A stretch of DNA of 64,000 nucleotides from Perlucidibaca piscinae DSM 21586 (GCF_000420045.1 NZ_ATUE01000008.1:1-64000); one strand, 5' to 3'; positions 27,319 through 36,283 are shown, counted from the first letter of the stretch. Numbers and translations are program-made. The notes: a model not told the origin generated them from the sequence alone.

Positions 27319-28224
27319 GTGGCGCTGACCTATTCCCTGCTTGACGTGTTTGCCGATGTGCCCTTCCAGGGCATACAGATCCCCGTGGTGATGCTCGATG
27401 GACAGGTGCTGAGCGAGGAAAGGAAGCAGGCCATCGCCAGCGAGTTTCCGCAGACGGAAACGGTGTTTCTCGATCCGTCATCGCATGAGTTTCCGGCCAC
27501 GGTGTTCAACAGCAAGGGCCCGTGCCTGTTTGGCGCCCATACCATACTGGCCGCGTCGTATGCGGCATGTGAGCGCGGGCTGGTCAGTGACGAGGGGGCG
27601 TATTCCCGCTTCCTGCTGCGCCAGCAGCAGCAGGTCATCGAGAGCTTCATCGACAAGACCGGGAGCGGTCCGGGCACCATCCAGTTCACCCGCACCCTGA
27701 GCGCTACCCAGGATCGCTACACGCCTGAGCTGCCGCATCTGGCGGCGGCGCTCAACACCGACGAGCGTCATCTGGCCTTCAGCAAGTACCGCCCGCGGGT
27801 GGTCAGTGTCGATCAACCGGTGCTGATCATTCCATTCACCCGTCCCGAGCATGTCCTGGCCGCCAGCCTCAATCCGGCGCGCTGGGCGGATCTGGCCGGG
27901 CAGGTCTATACCTCGCAGCTGTTCCTGTTCGCGCCCGGCACGGTCACCGGCCAGTCCCAGTTCCACGGCCGCCTGCTCAATCTTGACCTGGGCCGGGACG
28001 TGTTTCCGCCCATCGGCAGCGTCATGCCCGAGTTCATCGCCTATCTGGCCGAGCAGGATGACACCGCGCAGGGCACGCACACCTTTGCCATCGATCGCGG
28101 CAGCATGGGGACGCGCAAGAGCATCCTGCATGTCGAGTTCGACAAGCGTCCGGGGCGCGAAGTGCGCTGCCGCATCGGCGGCCATGTGATCAAGATGGGG
28201 GTCGGCGAGCTGCTGCACGCCTGA
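27319..28224 (+). CDS. PhzF-family isomerase-like protein
   Basis: A 301-residue protein with PhzF/diaminopimelate-epimerase-fold features: an N-terminal strand (YSLLDVFADVPFQG), the glutamate in SEFPQTETVF (E48, at the position of the PhzF catalytic acid), LFGAHTILAAS in place of the usual GH-x-T motif, and a C-terminal repeat of the fold. The family's GNP motif is changed to GIQIP here. Substrate unknown. GTG 27319 is taken as start (AAAGGA 10 bases upstream); an in-frame ATG at 27259 lacks such a site. Confidence 0.8.
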   Translation: MALTYSLLDVFADVPFQGIQIPVVMLDGQVLSEERKQAIASEFPQTETVFLDPSSHEFPATVFNSKGPCLFGAHTILAASYAACERGLVSDEGAYSRFLLRQQQQVIESFIDKTGSGPGTIQFTRTLSATQDRYTPELPHLAAALNTDERHLAFSKYRPRVVSVDQPVLIIPFTRPEHVLAASLNPARWADLAGQVYTSQLFLFAPGTVTGQSQFHGRLLNLDLGRDVFPPIGSVMPEFIAYLAEQDDTAQGTHTFAIDRGSMGTRKSILHVEFDKRPGREVRCRIGGHVIKMGVGELLHA

Positions 28225-28243
28225 GGGCCGGCCGTGGCGCTGC

Positions 28244-29272
28244 TCAGCAGCGCTCCAGCGTCCCGGCAACCCGGCAGGGCACCAGGTGACTCTCGAACTG
28301 GCGAGCCGCCTTTTCCCAGCTGCATGCCAGCGCGGCTGCGCGTACCTTGCCCCGGTCCAGAGAGATCGCGGCCATGCAGGCGTCGCGCAGATCCTCGCGC
28401 AGGCAGCCGCTCAGGCCTTCCTGGACCACATCCACCGGGCCGGTGACCGGATAGGCCGCAACCGGCAACCCGGAGGCCATGGCCTCGAGCATGACCAGTC
28501 CGAAGGTGTCGCTGCGGCTGGGAAACACGAAGACATCACCGCTGGCCAGCAGGGAGGCCAGCGCTTCGCCGAACCGGTAGCCCGTGAAATGTGCGTCGGG
28601 AAAGCGGCGTTCAAGCTCGCGCCGTGCCGGGCCGTCACCGATCACCAGCTTGCTGCCGGGCAGTTCCAGCGCGAGAAAGGCAGGCAGGTTCTTTTCCACG
28701 GCGAGACGGCCGACATAGACCCAGACCGGGCCGGGCAGGCCGGATGCCTCTGCCTTGGCCGGGTCGAACAGGACGGTGTCGACGCCACGCCCCCACATCA
28801 CCACGTGCCGGAAGCCATGTGCGGTCAGCTCGGCACGTACCTGCGGGGTTGCCACCAGCGTGGCGCTTGCCTCGTCGTGGAACCAGCGCAGCATCCGGTA
28901 CACCGCCGCTGCCGGAATGAAGGGAAAGCGCTGGTGCACGAACTCGGGAAACTGCGTGTGATATGACGTGGTGAAGCGCAGGCCGTTGCGGCGGCACCAG
29001 GCCCTGGCGGCCAGGCCCAGCGTGCCTTCGGTGGCGATGTGCACGCAATCCGGCGCGAATGCCTCCAGCAGCCGCGACAGGCGACGGCTCGGAAACAGGG
29101 GCAGGCGAATCTCCGGATAGCTGGGCAGGGGCACGGTCAGGAAGCCGCAGTCCGGCGAGAACACGGCGACCTCGTGGCCGAACTGCTCGAGCAGCTCACG
29201 GGTACGGGTCAGGGTGGTGACCACCCCGTTGACCTGGGGCGACCAGGCATCAGTGCAAACGGCTATTTTCAT
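28244..29272 (-). CDS. GT4 glycosyltransferase, MgtA/PimB-like
   Basis: A 342-residue GT-B glycosyltransferase. The N-terminus MKIAVCTDAWSPQVNGVVTT is typical of GDP-mannose or UDP-sugar transferases of this group; the C-terminal nucleotide-sugar site is in FPSRSDTFGLVMLEAMASGL, with the E-x7-E pattern. In related bacteria such a gene next to a PAP2 phosphatase makes a glycolipid or glycosylates a membrane lipid; the acceptor here is unknown. The ATG at 29272 gives the family start; the frame is open 31 codons further. Divergent from the PAP2 gene. Confidence 0.87.
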   Translation of the reverse strand: MKIAVCTDAWSPQVNGVVTTLTRTRELLEQFGHEVAVFSPDCGFLTVPLPSYPEIRLPLFPSRRLSRLLEAFAPDCVHIATEGTLGLAARAWCRRNGLRFTTSYHTQFPEFVHQRFPFIPAAAVYRMLRWFHDEASATLVATPQVRAELTAHGFRHVVMWGRGVDTVLFDPAKAEASGLPGPVWVYVGRLAVEKNLPAFLALELPGSKLVIGDGPARRELERRFPDAHFTGYRFGEALASLLASGDVFVFPSRSDTFGLVMLEAMASGLPVAAYPVTGPVDVVQEGLSGCLREDLRDACMAAISLDRGKVRAAALACSWEKAARQFESHLVPCRVAGTLERC

Positions 29273-29391
29273 GCCGTGAGCCTGTCGCCTGAAGATGACA
29301 GGTGCGTAACGCTTGCGTGACGATCCGGCGACACCGGCTGTCACGCAATCATCATCGACGTGCAATCGCTTCTTAGCATGGCCGCTTCAGC

Positions 29392-29967
29392 ATGATCGCC
29401 ATGAACAAGATCAGCTCTCGCCTCGTGCTCCCCCGCAACACCGTGCTGGCGCGTTTCGACGTGCTGGAATACCGGCTTTGCCTGACCATCAACCAGACCT
29501 CGCGGCGCGAGGTGGTGCGATGCTTCTTCGCCGGTATCAGCCGCCTTGGCGATGGCGTGTTCTGGTACGTGCTGCTGGCCATGCTGGTCATCCAGGGGCC
29601 GGCGGAACAGCTGGCTGCGGCGCAGATGGCTGCCACGGCGCTGGTGGGCGTGGTCATCTACAAGCTGCTCAAGGGCAGTCTGGTGCGGGAGCGGCCATTC
29701 ATTGCCCATCGCGACATTCAATGCGGCTGTCCGCCGCTGGATCGCTACAGCTTTCCCTCCGGGCACACCTTGCAGGCCGTGCTGTTCACCACGCTGGCAC
29801 TGGCCTGGTTCCCGGCGCTGGCGCCCGTGCTGCTGCCATTCACCGTGCTGGTCGCGCTGTCACGTGTGGTGCTGGGCCTGCACTATCCCACGGATGTGGT
29901 CTGCGGCGCCCTGATCGGCTATGGCCTTGCGCAGGCGTCTCTGGCTTGGTGGCCGGCTCTGGCGTGA
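29392..29967 (+). CDS. PAP2-superfamily membrane phosphatase
   Basis: A 191-residue multi-spanning protein with the three PAP2 motifs: KGSLVRERPF, the PSGH of YSFPSGHTLQA and SRVVLGLHYPTDV. It probably dephosphorylates a lipid (phosphatidic acid, undecaprenyl-PP or similar) on the periplasmic side. Start may be ATG 29392 or 29401; neither has a clear ribosome site. Pairing with the divergent GT4 gene suggests a joint role in membrane lipid metabolism. Confidence 0.88.
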   Translation: MIAMNKISSRLVLPRNTVLARFDVLEYRLCLTINQTSRREVVRCFFAGISRLGDGVFWYVLLAMLVIQGPAEQLAAAQMAATALVGVVIYKLLKGSLVRERPFIAHRDIQCGCPPLDRYSFPSGHTLQAVLFTTLALAWFPALAPVLLPFTVLVALSRVVLGLHYPTDVVCGALIGYGLAQASLAWWPALA

Positions 29968-30002
29968 CCTGATTTGCGGGAGTGGCGGGGCGGGTGAGCG
30001 AC

Positions 30003-30095
30003 TGGAAACATCCGAGGCATGGATGCCGAGGAGAGCCCCAGGGAGGGGTTCACGCGGTTTCCAGGCGCTCATCCGCCCCCACCACGTTGCGCTAA
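30003..30095. repeat. Possible dispersed intergenic (REP-like) element
   Basis: The spacer holds two nested short palindromes, GGCATGGATGCC and CCCCAGGGAGGGG, followed by TTCACGCGGTTTCC and CATCCGCCCCCACCA. I recall similar blocks in intergenic regions of Pseudomonadales genomes, but one copy only is seen here, so this is tentative. Confidence 0.3.
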
Positions 30096-30134
30096 GCAAG
30101 TGCCAGCCATTTCTGAAAACCCCAGTCCCAGAAA

Positions 30135-30167
30135 GCGAAAAGCCCGGCACATGGCCGGGCTTTTCGC
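30135..30167. terminator. Bidirectional terminator between the PAP2 gene and acnB
   Basis: A perfect 14-bp inverted repeat (30135-30148 with 30154-30167) with a 5-base loop. The arms carry AAAA and TTTT, so it can act for both converging genes. It is the strongest hairpin seen in the window. Confidence 0.88.
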
Positions 30168-30182
30168 ATTACCGGGTCAGGA

Positions 30183-32798
30183 TCAGGTCAGCTGGGCGAC
30201 GTTGATCTTGTCGGCTTGTTCCGTGTACTCGCCCATCTTGTCGAAGTTCAGGTAACGGTAGATGTCACCAGCCATCGAGTCGATCTTGCCGGCGTACTCC
30301 ATGTACTCGGCAACGGTGGGCAGCTTGCCCATCACGGCGGCGACGGATGCGAGCTCTGCCGATGCGAGGTAGACATCGGCGCCCTGACCGAGACGGTTCG
30401 GGAAGTTGCGGGTCGAGGTCGAGACGCAGGTGGTGTTCGGCGCGACGCGCGCCTGGTTGCCCATGCACAGCGAGCAGCCCGGCATTTCGGTACGGGCACC
30501 GGCGCGGCCGTAGATGTTGTAGTAGCCTTCCTCCATCAGCTGGTGCTCGTCCATGCGGGTCGGAGGAGCCAGCCACAGGCGGGTGGCGAGCGAGCCGCCT
30601 TCCACCTTGTCGAGCAGCTTGCCGGCGGCACGGAAGTGGCCGATGTTGGTCATGCACGAACCGATGAACACTTCATCGATCTTCGCGCCGGCGACCTGGG
30701 ACAGCGGCTTGGCGTCGTCCGGATCGTTCGGGCAGCACAGGATCGGTTCCTTGATCTCGTTCAGGTCGATCTCGTAGACCGCAGCGTACTCGGCGTCAGC
30801 ATCGGCACGCAGCAGCGACGGGTTGGCCAGCCACTTCTCCATGGCCTCGATGCGGCGAGCGATGGTGCGGGCGTCACCGTAGCCCTGCGAGATCATCCAC
30901 TTCAGCATGGTGATGTTCGAGGTCAGGTATTCCTTCACCGAAGCTTCCGACAGGGTGATCGAGCAGCCGGCGGCGGAGCGTTCGGCCGACGCGTCGGAGA
31001 GTTCGAAGGCCTGTTCCACGGTCAGATCCTCGAGACCTTCGATCTCGAGGATGCGGCCGTTGAAGACGTTCTTCTTGCCCTTCTTCTCGATGGTCAGCTC
31101 ACCACGCTGGATGGCCGCGTAGGGGATGGCATGGACCAGGTCGCGCAGGGTGATGCCAGGCTGCATCTTGCCCTTGAAGCGGACCAGCACGGATTCCGGC
31201 ATGTCCAGCGGCATGACGCCGGTGGCTGCGGCAAAGGCGACCAGACCGGAGCCGGCCGGGAACGAGATGCCGATCGGGAAGCGGGTGTGCGAGTCGCCGC
31301 CGGTGCCGACGGTGTCGGGCAGCAGCATGCGGTTCAGCCAGGAGTGGATGATGCCGTCGCCCGGACGCAGCGAGACGCCGCCACGGTTCATGATGAAGTC
31401 CGGCAGCGTGTGGTGGGTGTTGACGTCGACCGGCTTCGGGTAGGCGGCGGTGTGGCAGAACGACTGCATCACGAGACCGGCGGAGAAGCCCAGGCAGGCC
31501 AGATCCTTCAGTTCGTCACGGGTCATCGGGCCAGTGGTGTCCTGGGAGCCGACGGTGGTCATCTTCGGTTCGCAGTAGGTGCCCGGGCGCACGCCCTGGC
31601 CTTCCGGCAGACCGCAGGCACGACCGACCATCTTCTGGGCCTGTGTGTAGCCCTTGCCGGAGTCGGCTGGCTGCACCGGCATGCGGAACAGGCTCGAGGG
31701 CGCCAGGCCCAGCGATTCGCGTGCCTTGGCGGTCAGGCCACGACCGATGATCAGGTTGATGCGGCCGCCGGCGCGCACTTCGTCGAGCAGGACCGGGGTC
31801 TTCAGCGGGGCCTTGGCGATCTCGGCACCAGCCTTGAATGCGGTCACGGTGGCGGTGGCGTGGTCGATCTTCAGGACGATCTCGTCACCCATGCCCATCT
31901 GGCCGACATCGAGCTCGATCGGCAGGGCGCCGGCGTCTTCCATGGTGTTGAAGAAGATCGGGGCGATCTTGGAGCCGATGCAGACGCCACCCTCACGCTT
32001 GTTCGGGATGTGCGGGATGTCGTTGCCGAAGAACCACAGCACCGAGTTGGTGGCGGACTTGCGGCTGGAGCCGGTGCCGACCACGTCGCCGACGTAGGCG
32101 ACCGGGTTGCCCTTGGCGATCAGGCCCTTGATCTGGGTCAGCGGACCGATTTCCTGCGGCTTTTCCGGGGTGATGCCGTCGCGCGTGTTCTTCAGCATGG
32201 CGTTGGCATGCAGCGGGATGTCCGGACGGCTCCAGGCGTCCTGCGCCGGGGAGAGGTCGTCGGTGTTGGTTTCGCCGGTGACCTTGAACACGGTCAGCGT
32301 GATCTCGGTCGGCACGTCCGGACGGCCGGTGAACCATTCGGCGTCAGCCCAGGACTGCAGTACGGCCTTGGCATTGGCATTGCCGGCCTTGGCCTTTTCC
32401 TCGACATCGTGGAAGGCGTCGAAGACCAGCAGGGTCTTCTTCAGGGCTTCGGCGGCGGCAGCACCGAGTTCGGCGTCATCGAGCAGACGAATCAGCGGTT
32501 CGACGTTGTAGCCGCCGAGCATGGTGCCGAGCAGATAGACAGCACGTGCCTTGCTGACCAGCGGCGAACTGGTTTCGCCCTGGGTGACGGCAGCCAGGAA
32601 GGCGGCCTTGACGTAAGCGGCCGGGTCAACGCCAGCAGGAACGCGGTTTTCCAGCAGGTCGACCAGGAAGGCTTCCTCGCCGGCGGGCGGGTTCTTCAGC
32701 AGTTCGACGAGTGCAGCGACCTGCTTGTCATCGAGGGGCTTCGGGGGAACGCCGAGGGCGGCGCGTTCGGCAACGTGTTGACGGTAGGCTTCGAGCAC
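30183..32798 (-). CDS. acnB: Aconitate hydratase B
   Basis: An 871-residue AcnB that interconverts citrate and isocitrate in the TCA cycle. The N-terminal HEAT-like domain is present (MLEAYRQHVAERAALG), then the swivel domain, then the [4Fe-4S] domains with cysteines in GSCMTNIGHFRAAG and PGCSLCMGNQARV. The open frame reaches TTG 32813, but GTG 32798 is preferred: GAGGA lies 8 bases before it and the product then starts as AcnB proteins do. A TAGACT candidate -10 at 32897-32892 would leave a leader of some 85 bases. Confidence 0.97.
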   Translation of the reverse strand: MLEAYRQHVAERAALGVPPKPLDDKQVAALVELLKNPPAGEEAFLVDLLENRVPAGVDPAAYVKAAFLAAVTQGETSSPLVSKARAVYLLGTMLGGYNVEPLIRLLDDAELGAAAAEALKKTLLVFDAFHDVEEKAKAGNANAKAVLQSWADAEWFTGRPDVPTEITLTVFKVTGETNTDDLSPAQDAWSRPDIPLHANAMLKNTRDGITPEKPQEIGPLTQIKGLIAKGNPVAYVGDVVGTGSSRKSATNSVLWFFGNDIPHIPNKREGGVCIGSKIAPIFFNTMEDAGALPIELDVGQMGMGDEIVLKIDHATATVTAFKAGAEIAKAPLKTPVLLDEVRAGGRINLIIGRGLTAKARESLGLAPSSLFRMPVQPADSGKGYTQAQKMVGRACGLPEGQGVRPGTYCEPKMTTVGSQDTTGPMTRDELKDLACLGFSAGLVMQSFCHTAAYPKPVDVNTHHTLPDFIMNRGGVSLRPGDGIIHSWLNRMLLPDTVGTGGDSHTRFPIGISFPAGSGLVAFAAATGVMPLDMPESVLVRFKGKMQPGITLRDLVHAIPYAAIQRGELTIEKKGKKNVFNGRILEIEGLEDLTVEQAFELSDASAERSAAGCSITLSEASVKEYLTSNITMLKWMISQGYGDARTIARRIEAMEKWLANPSLLRADADAEYAAVYEIDLNEIKEPILCCPNDPDDAKPLSQVAGAKIDEVFIGSCMTNIGHFRAAGKLLDKVEGGSLATRLWLAPPTRMDEHQLMEEGYYNIYGRAGARTEMPGCSLCMGNQARVAPNTTCVSTSTRNFPNRLGQGADVYLASAELASVAAVMGKLPTVAEYMEYAGKIDSMAGDIYRYLNFDKMGEYTEQADKINVAQLT

Positions 32799-32925
32799 AG
32801 TGTGTGTCCTCAATCGGGCGGGAGGAGCCCTGTCGCCGACCGTTTGCCGAGTGGGGCAGAAGCCGGAGGCAGGGCGAGAAAACGGTTGAAAAGTCTAGCG
32901 GAAAGCCCTCTGGAAGGGTAGGTCA

Positions 32926-33375
32926 TTACTTGAAGCCGAACCGCTCGTCGAGCATGCCCTTGTCGCTGGGCTGCTTGGTGGCGTAGTCGCGCGGCGGCTC
33001 GAAGTCGGCCAGGTCGGCACTGTCATGACCATAGGAATGGTAGTGCAGTGACGGATTCACCGGGCTTTCAAGGCGCTGGAAGTTGTTGGCCGGATTGTCT
33101 TCGCTGGCCCGGCGCGGGTTCTCGCAGAGCGTGCGGGCGCCATCGACCAGATGCTGATGCATGTCGCGGTAACGCTGGGTCAGCTCGTTGACCAGCTCGG
33201 CCGAGTGCTCGAAGTGCGAGGCCACGGCATGCTGGTAGTTCTCATGCCGGCCCTGCAGGTCGGTGAGCAGGGTTTCCAGTTCCTTGACGCGCAGATCGGA
33301 TGGCTGGCGGCGGGCATAAAGAAAGCCGGCGCCAGCGCCCAGCACGAAAAAAAGAATATGCAGCAATACCGTCAT
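32926..33375 (-). CDS. zapG: Z-ring associated protein ZapG (DUF1043, YhcB)
   Basis: A 149-residue protein: N-terminal membrane helix (residues 1-18, VLLHILFFVLGAGAGFLYA), a long coiled-coil (about 28-85) and a poorly conserved tail with NPANNFQRLESP. This is the DUF1043/YhcB layout. YhcB has been linked to cell-envelope coordination and division. GGAGA lies before ATG 33375; the frame extends far upstream without support. Confidence 0.9.
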   Translation of the reverse strand: MTVLLHILFFVLGAGAGFLYARRQPSDLRVKELETLLTDLQGRHENYQHAVASHFEHSAELVNELTQRYRDMHQHLVDGARTLCENPRRASEDNPANNFQRLESPVNPSLHYHSYGHDSADLADFEPPRDYATKQPSDKGMLDERFGFK

Positions 33376-33422
33376 CAGATGTCTCCAGGTCCGGACGCAG
33401 CCGGAGTTTGCCGACGTGCGCG

Positions 33423-33449
33423 TTGGCGCAGGCCGCGTGTCGCTATACC
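33423..33449 (+). promoter_or_regulatory. Possible promoter for the alpha/beta hydrolase gene
   Basis: TTGGCG (33423-33428) and TATACC (33444-33449) are separated by only 15 bases, so this is a weak match. It would place the transcript start just before GTG 33488. Confidence 0.3.
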
Positions 33450-33487
33450 ATGCCGTCCTCGATTGCAGCCCCGGGAGGGACGGCCAG

Positions 33488-34186
33488 GTGACTTGCCAGC
33501 ACGCAGAAGACTGCCTTGGGCAGCCAGGAGAGAGGGCCATCCTGATTCCGGGAGCTGCGGGCGGGCTCGAGGCGGTTCTGAGTGTGCCTCAGAGCGCGTT
33601 GGAGGGCACGGCTTTTCCGACAATAGTGGCAGTGATCTGCCACCCTCATCCACTGATGGGGGGCACCATGCAGAACAAAGTCGTGTTCACGCTGCATCGT
33701 GCCTGTCGCGACCTGGGCATGGCCACGATACGCTTCAACTTTCGCGGCGTGGGTGCCAGTGCCGGGGGCTATGGCGAAGGGGTTGGCGAGCAGGAGGATC
33801 TGCTCGCCGTGCTGGCCTGGCTGGACACGCTGCCGCAGCGTCCGGCACTGGTTCTGGCCGGTTTCTCGTTCGGCTCCTGGGTGACGGCGTCGGTGCTGGC
33901 GCGTGTGCAGGCGGCTGGCTGGACATTGCGTGCCGCATTGCTGGTGGCGCCGCCGGTGACCCGTTTCCCGCTCGATGACCTGGTGCTGCCGCCAGTCACC
34001 CGCGCGATCTACGGAGATGCCGACGAGGTGGTTGATCCGGTGGCCATGGCGGACTGGTTGAGGCGCGCTTTGCCGGCCGAGGCGGTCACCTGTCTGGCTG
34101 GGGCCGGTCATTTCTTTCACGCGCGCCTGGGTGAATTGAAAGACTGGGCGACGCGGTGTATTCAGAACAGTGGTGTCAGGGAGTGA
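33488..34186 (+). CDS. Alpha/beta hydrolase (COG2945-like)
   Basis: A 232-residue alpha/beta hydrolase. Seen: VAVICHPHPLMGGTMQNKVV (His-Pro-His-Pro loop), FNFRGVGASAGGYGEG, the nucleophile elbow GFSFGSW with the Ser, then the Asp in YGDADEVV and the His in GAGHFFHARL. This small, lid-less type is common in Proteobacteria; the substrate is unknown. GTG 33488 is proposed as the start (GGGAGG 9 bases before it); an in-frame ATG at 33416 precedes the likely promoter. It is nine bases before zapE. Confidence 0.87.
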   Translation: MTCQHAEDCLGQPGERAILIPGAAGGLEAVLSVPQSALEGTAFPTIVAVICHPHPLMGGTMQNKVVFTLHRACRDLGMATIRFNFRGVGASAGGYGEGVGEQEDLLAVLAWLDTLPQRPALVLAGFSFGSWVTASVLARVQAAGWTLRAALLVAPPVTRFPLDDLVLPPVTRAIYGDADEVVDPVAMADWLRRALPAEAVTCLAGAGHFFHARLGELKDWATRCIQNSGVRE

Positions 34187-34194
34187 GCACAACG

Positions 34195-35304
34195 ATGTCA
34201 TTGAACATGGGGCCTCTGCAGCGCTACGAGTCCGAGCTCGCGGAGCGCGGATACCAGCCGGATCCGGCGCAGCGCGCTGCGGTGGAGGCTCTTGATGGCG
34301 TCCATCAGGTGCTGCTGCAACGCTACGAGCGTGCGCAGCGGGTGCGCGGTCCGGCGCGCCTGCGCGAGATCAAGCGCCAGAAGGTGCCGGCCCAGGGGGT
34401 CTACCTCTGGGGTGGGGTGGGGCGTGGCAAGACCTGGCTGATGGATCTGTTTTTCGACACGCTGCCGTTCCGTCGCAAGCTGCGCATCCATTTCCACCGC
34501 TTCATGCAGCAGGTGCATCATCAGCTGGCCGAGCTGCAGGGCATTGCCGATCCGCTCACCGAGGTCGCCGAGCGTCTGCACAAGGATGCCGTGGTGATCT
34601 GTTTCGACGAGTTCTTCGTCACCGACATCGGCGACGCCATGATTCTCGGCGGTCTCTTCGAGCGCCTGTTCGCCCGTGGCGTGACCCTGGTGGCAACCTC
34701 CAACATCGTGCCTGACAGGCTGTACGAGAACGGCTTGCAGCGTCAGCGCTTCCTGCCCGCGATCGCCCTGGTCAAGCAGCATTGCCAGGTGCTCAATGTC
34801 GACGCCGGCATCGACTACCGCCTGCGCGTGCTCAGCCGTGCCGAGCTTTATCACGAGCCGCTGGATGGCGCTGCCGCCGCCATGCTGCGGACGAACTTCG
34901 ACGAGCTGGCCCAGGGCATGGCATCGAGTCACGAGCCGATAACGGTGAATGCACGCCAGATCGCCGTGGTGCAACGTACCGAGGACACGCTCTGGGCCGA
35001 CTTTGCCGAGCTCTGCGAGCAGTCGCGCAGTGCGCATGACTACATCGAGCTGGCGCGCGAGTACCATACCGTGCTGCTGTCGGCGGTGCCGGCCATGGGG
35101 GCGGAGAATGACGATGCGGCCCGCCGCTTCATCAATCTGGTCGACGAGTTCTATGATCGAGGCGTCAAGCTCATCATCACGGCTGCCGTTCCGCTGCTTC
35201 AGCTCTATGGCCAGGGCAGGCTGAACTTCGAGTTCCAGCGCACCCTGAGCCGGCTGCAGGAGATGCAGTCGCACGAGTATCTTGCCCGTGAGCATCGGCC
35301 CTGA
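34195..35304 (+). CDS. zapE: Cell division ATPase ZapE (AFG1 family)
   Basis: A 369-residue AFG1-like P-loop ATPase. Walker A GGVGRGKT is at residues 73-80 and Walker B VVICFDEF at about 133-140, followed by FVTDIGDAMILGGLFERLFA and a sensor region VATSNIVP. ZapE associates with the Z ring and destabilises FtsZ polymers in vitro. The start at 34195 has GGGAG 11 bases upstream; ATG 34207 is an alternative. Its position before rplM-rpsI matches Pseudomonas. Confidence 0.94.
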   Translation: MSLNMGPLQRYESELAERGYQPDPAQRAAVEALDGVHQVLLQRYERAQRVRGPARLREIKRQKVPAQGVYLWGGVGRGKTWLMDLFFDTLPFRRKLRIHFHRFMQQVHHQLAELQGIADPLTEVAERLHKDAVVICFDEFFVTDIGDAMILGGLFERLFARGVTLVATSNIVPDRLYENGLQRQRFLPAIALVKQHCQVLNVDAGIDYRLRVLSRAELYHEPLDGAAAAMLRTNFDELAQGMASSHEPITVNARQIAVVQRTEDTLWADFAELCEQSRSAHDYIELAREYHTVLLSAVPAMGAENDDAARRFINLVDEFYDRGVKLIITAAVPLLQLYGQGRLNFEFQRTLSRLQEMQSHEYLAREHRP

Positions 35305-35337
35305 GTGTCGCCGGCAGAAAAACTTCGCTGCTGGCGG

Positions 35338-35366
35338 TTGCACAGGGGCGAGTCCTTGGGTACTAT
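35338..35366 (+). promoter_or_regulatory. Sigma70 promoter for rplM-rpsI
   Basis: TTGCAC (35338-35343), a 17-base spacer and TACTAT (35361-35366). This near-consensus promoter fits a highly expressed ribosomal protein operon. It leaves a leader of about 62 bases. Confidence 0.85.
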
Positions 35367-35381
35367 TCGCGACCTCATTGC

Positions 35382-35407
35382 GGCGGCCTGAAATACGGGT
35401 GGTCGCC
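35382..35407 (+). other. Leader hairpin before rplM, possible autoregulatory site
   Basis: GGCGGCC (35382-35388) can pair with GGTCGCC (35401-35407) using one G-U pair around a 12-base loop. It lies in the short rplM leader, where L13 is known to repress its own mRNA in E. coli. Pairing is by eye. Confidence 0.3.
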
Positions 35408-35435
35408 AAACTTGATTTTTTGAAGGCATGTTGAC

Positions 35436-35864
35436 ATGAAGACTATCAGTGCCAAGCCCGAAACCGTGAAGCGCGACTGGTTCGTCGTCGATGCCAACGG
35501 CAAGACGCTGGGTCGCTTGGCGTCCGAGATCGCCCGTCGCCTGCGCGGCAAGCACAAGCCGGAGTTCACTCCGCACGTGGATACCGGCGATTACATCGTT
35601 GTCGTGAACGCTGCCCAGGTGGCAGTCACCGGCAACAAGATGCAGGACAAGATGTACTGGCACCACACCGGCTTCCCGGGTGGCATCAAGGGCGTGAATC
35701 TGGACAAGCTCATGGCTCACCGTCCGGAAGCCGCGCTCGAGATCGCCGTCAAGGGCATGCTGCCCAAGGGCCCGCTGGGTCGCGACATGCTGGCAAAGCT
35801 GAAGGTGTACGGTGGTGCTGAGCACCCGCACGCCGCGCAGCAGCCGCAAGAACTGAACATCTGA
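35436..35864 (+). CDS. rplM: 50S ribosomal protein L13
   Basis: A 142-residue L13 with the expected start MKTISAKPETVKRDWFVVDA, GKTLGRLASEIARRLRGKHK and the C-terminal YGGAEHPHAAQQP. An early-assembly 50S protein binding 23S rRNA. The adjacent rpsI is 10 bases downstream, the universal L13-S9 pair. Confidence 0.99.
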   Translation: MKTISAKPETVKRDWFVVDANGKTLGRLASEIARRLRGKHKPEFTPHVDTGDYIVVVNAAQVAVTGNKMQDKMYWHHTGFPGGIKGVNLDKLMAHRPEAALEIAVKGMLPKGPLGRDMLAKLKVYGGAEHPHAAQQPQELNI

Positions 35865-35874
35865 GCAGAGCATC

Positions 35875-36267
35875 ATGACTGTGCAAGCTAACTATGGTAC
35901 CGGTCGTCGCAAGACGGCAACCGCTCGTGTCTTCCTGAGCCCGGGCGCTGGCAACATCGTCGTCAACGACCGTCCGCTGGACACCTACTTCGGTCGTGAA
36001 ACCGCTCGCATGGTGGTTCGTCAGCCGCTGGAGCTGGTTGAGCTGCTGAGCAAGTTCGACATCAAGGTCACCGTCGCTGGTGGTGGCATCGGTGGTCAGG
36101 CTGGCGCCATTCGCCATGGCATCACCCGTGCACTGATCGAGTACAACGAAGAACTGAAGTCGCCGCTGCGCAAGGCCGGCTTCGTGACTCGCGACGCCCG
36201 CGAAGTCGAGCGCAAGAAGCTCGGCCTGCGCAAGGCGCGCAAGCGTCCGCAATACTCCAAGCGCTGA
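35875..36267 (+). CDS. rpsI: 30S ribosomal protein S9
   Basis: A 130-residue S9: YGTGRRKTATARVFLSPGAG near the start, GGGIGGQAGAIRHGITRAL in the middle, and the basic tail ending KKLGLRKARKRPQYSKR that reaches the P-site tRNA. Co-transcribed with rplM; a terminator follows. Confidence 0.99.
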   Translation: MTVQANYGTGRRKTATARVFLSPGAGNIVVNDRPLDTYFGRETARMVVRQPLELVELLSKFDIKVTVAGGGIGGQAGAIRHGITRALIEYNEELKSPLRKAGFVTRDAREVERKKLGLRKARKRPQYSKR

Positions 36268-36283
36268 TCTCCGGCGTTTGTCG

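Noticed and set aside
30216..32921. A 901-codon open frame antisense to acnB
   Set aside because: It is a mirror of GC-biased codons in the real acnB gene; the product has no domain pattern and is low-complexity (V, D, G, H, R, Q).
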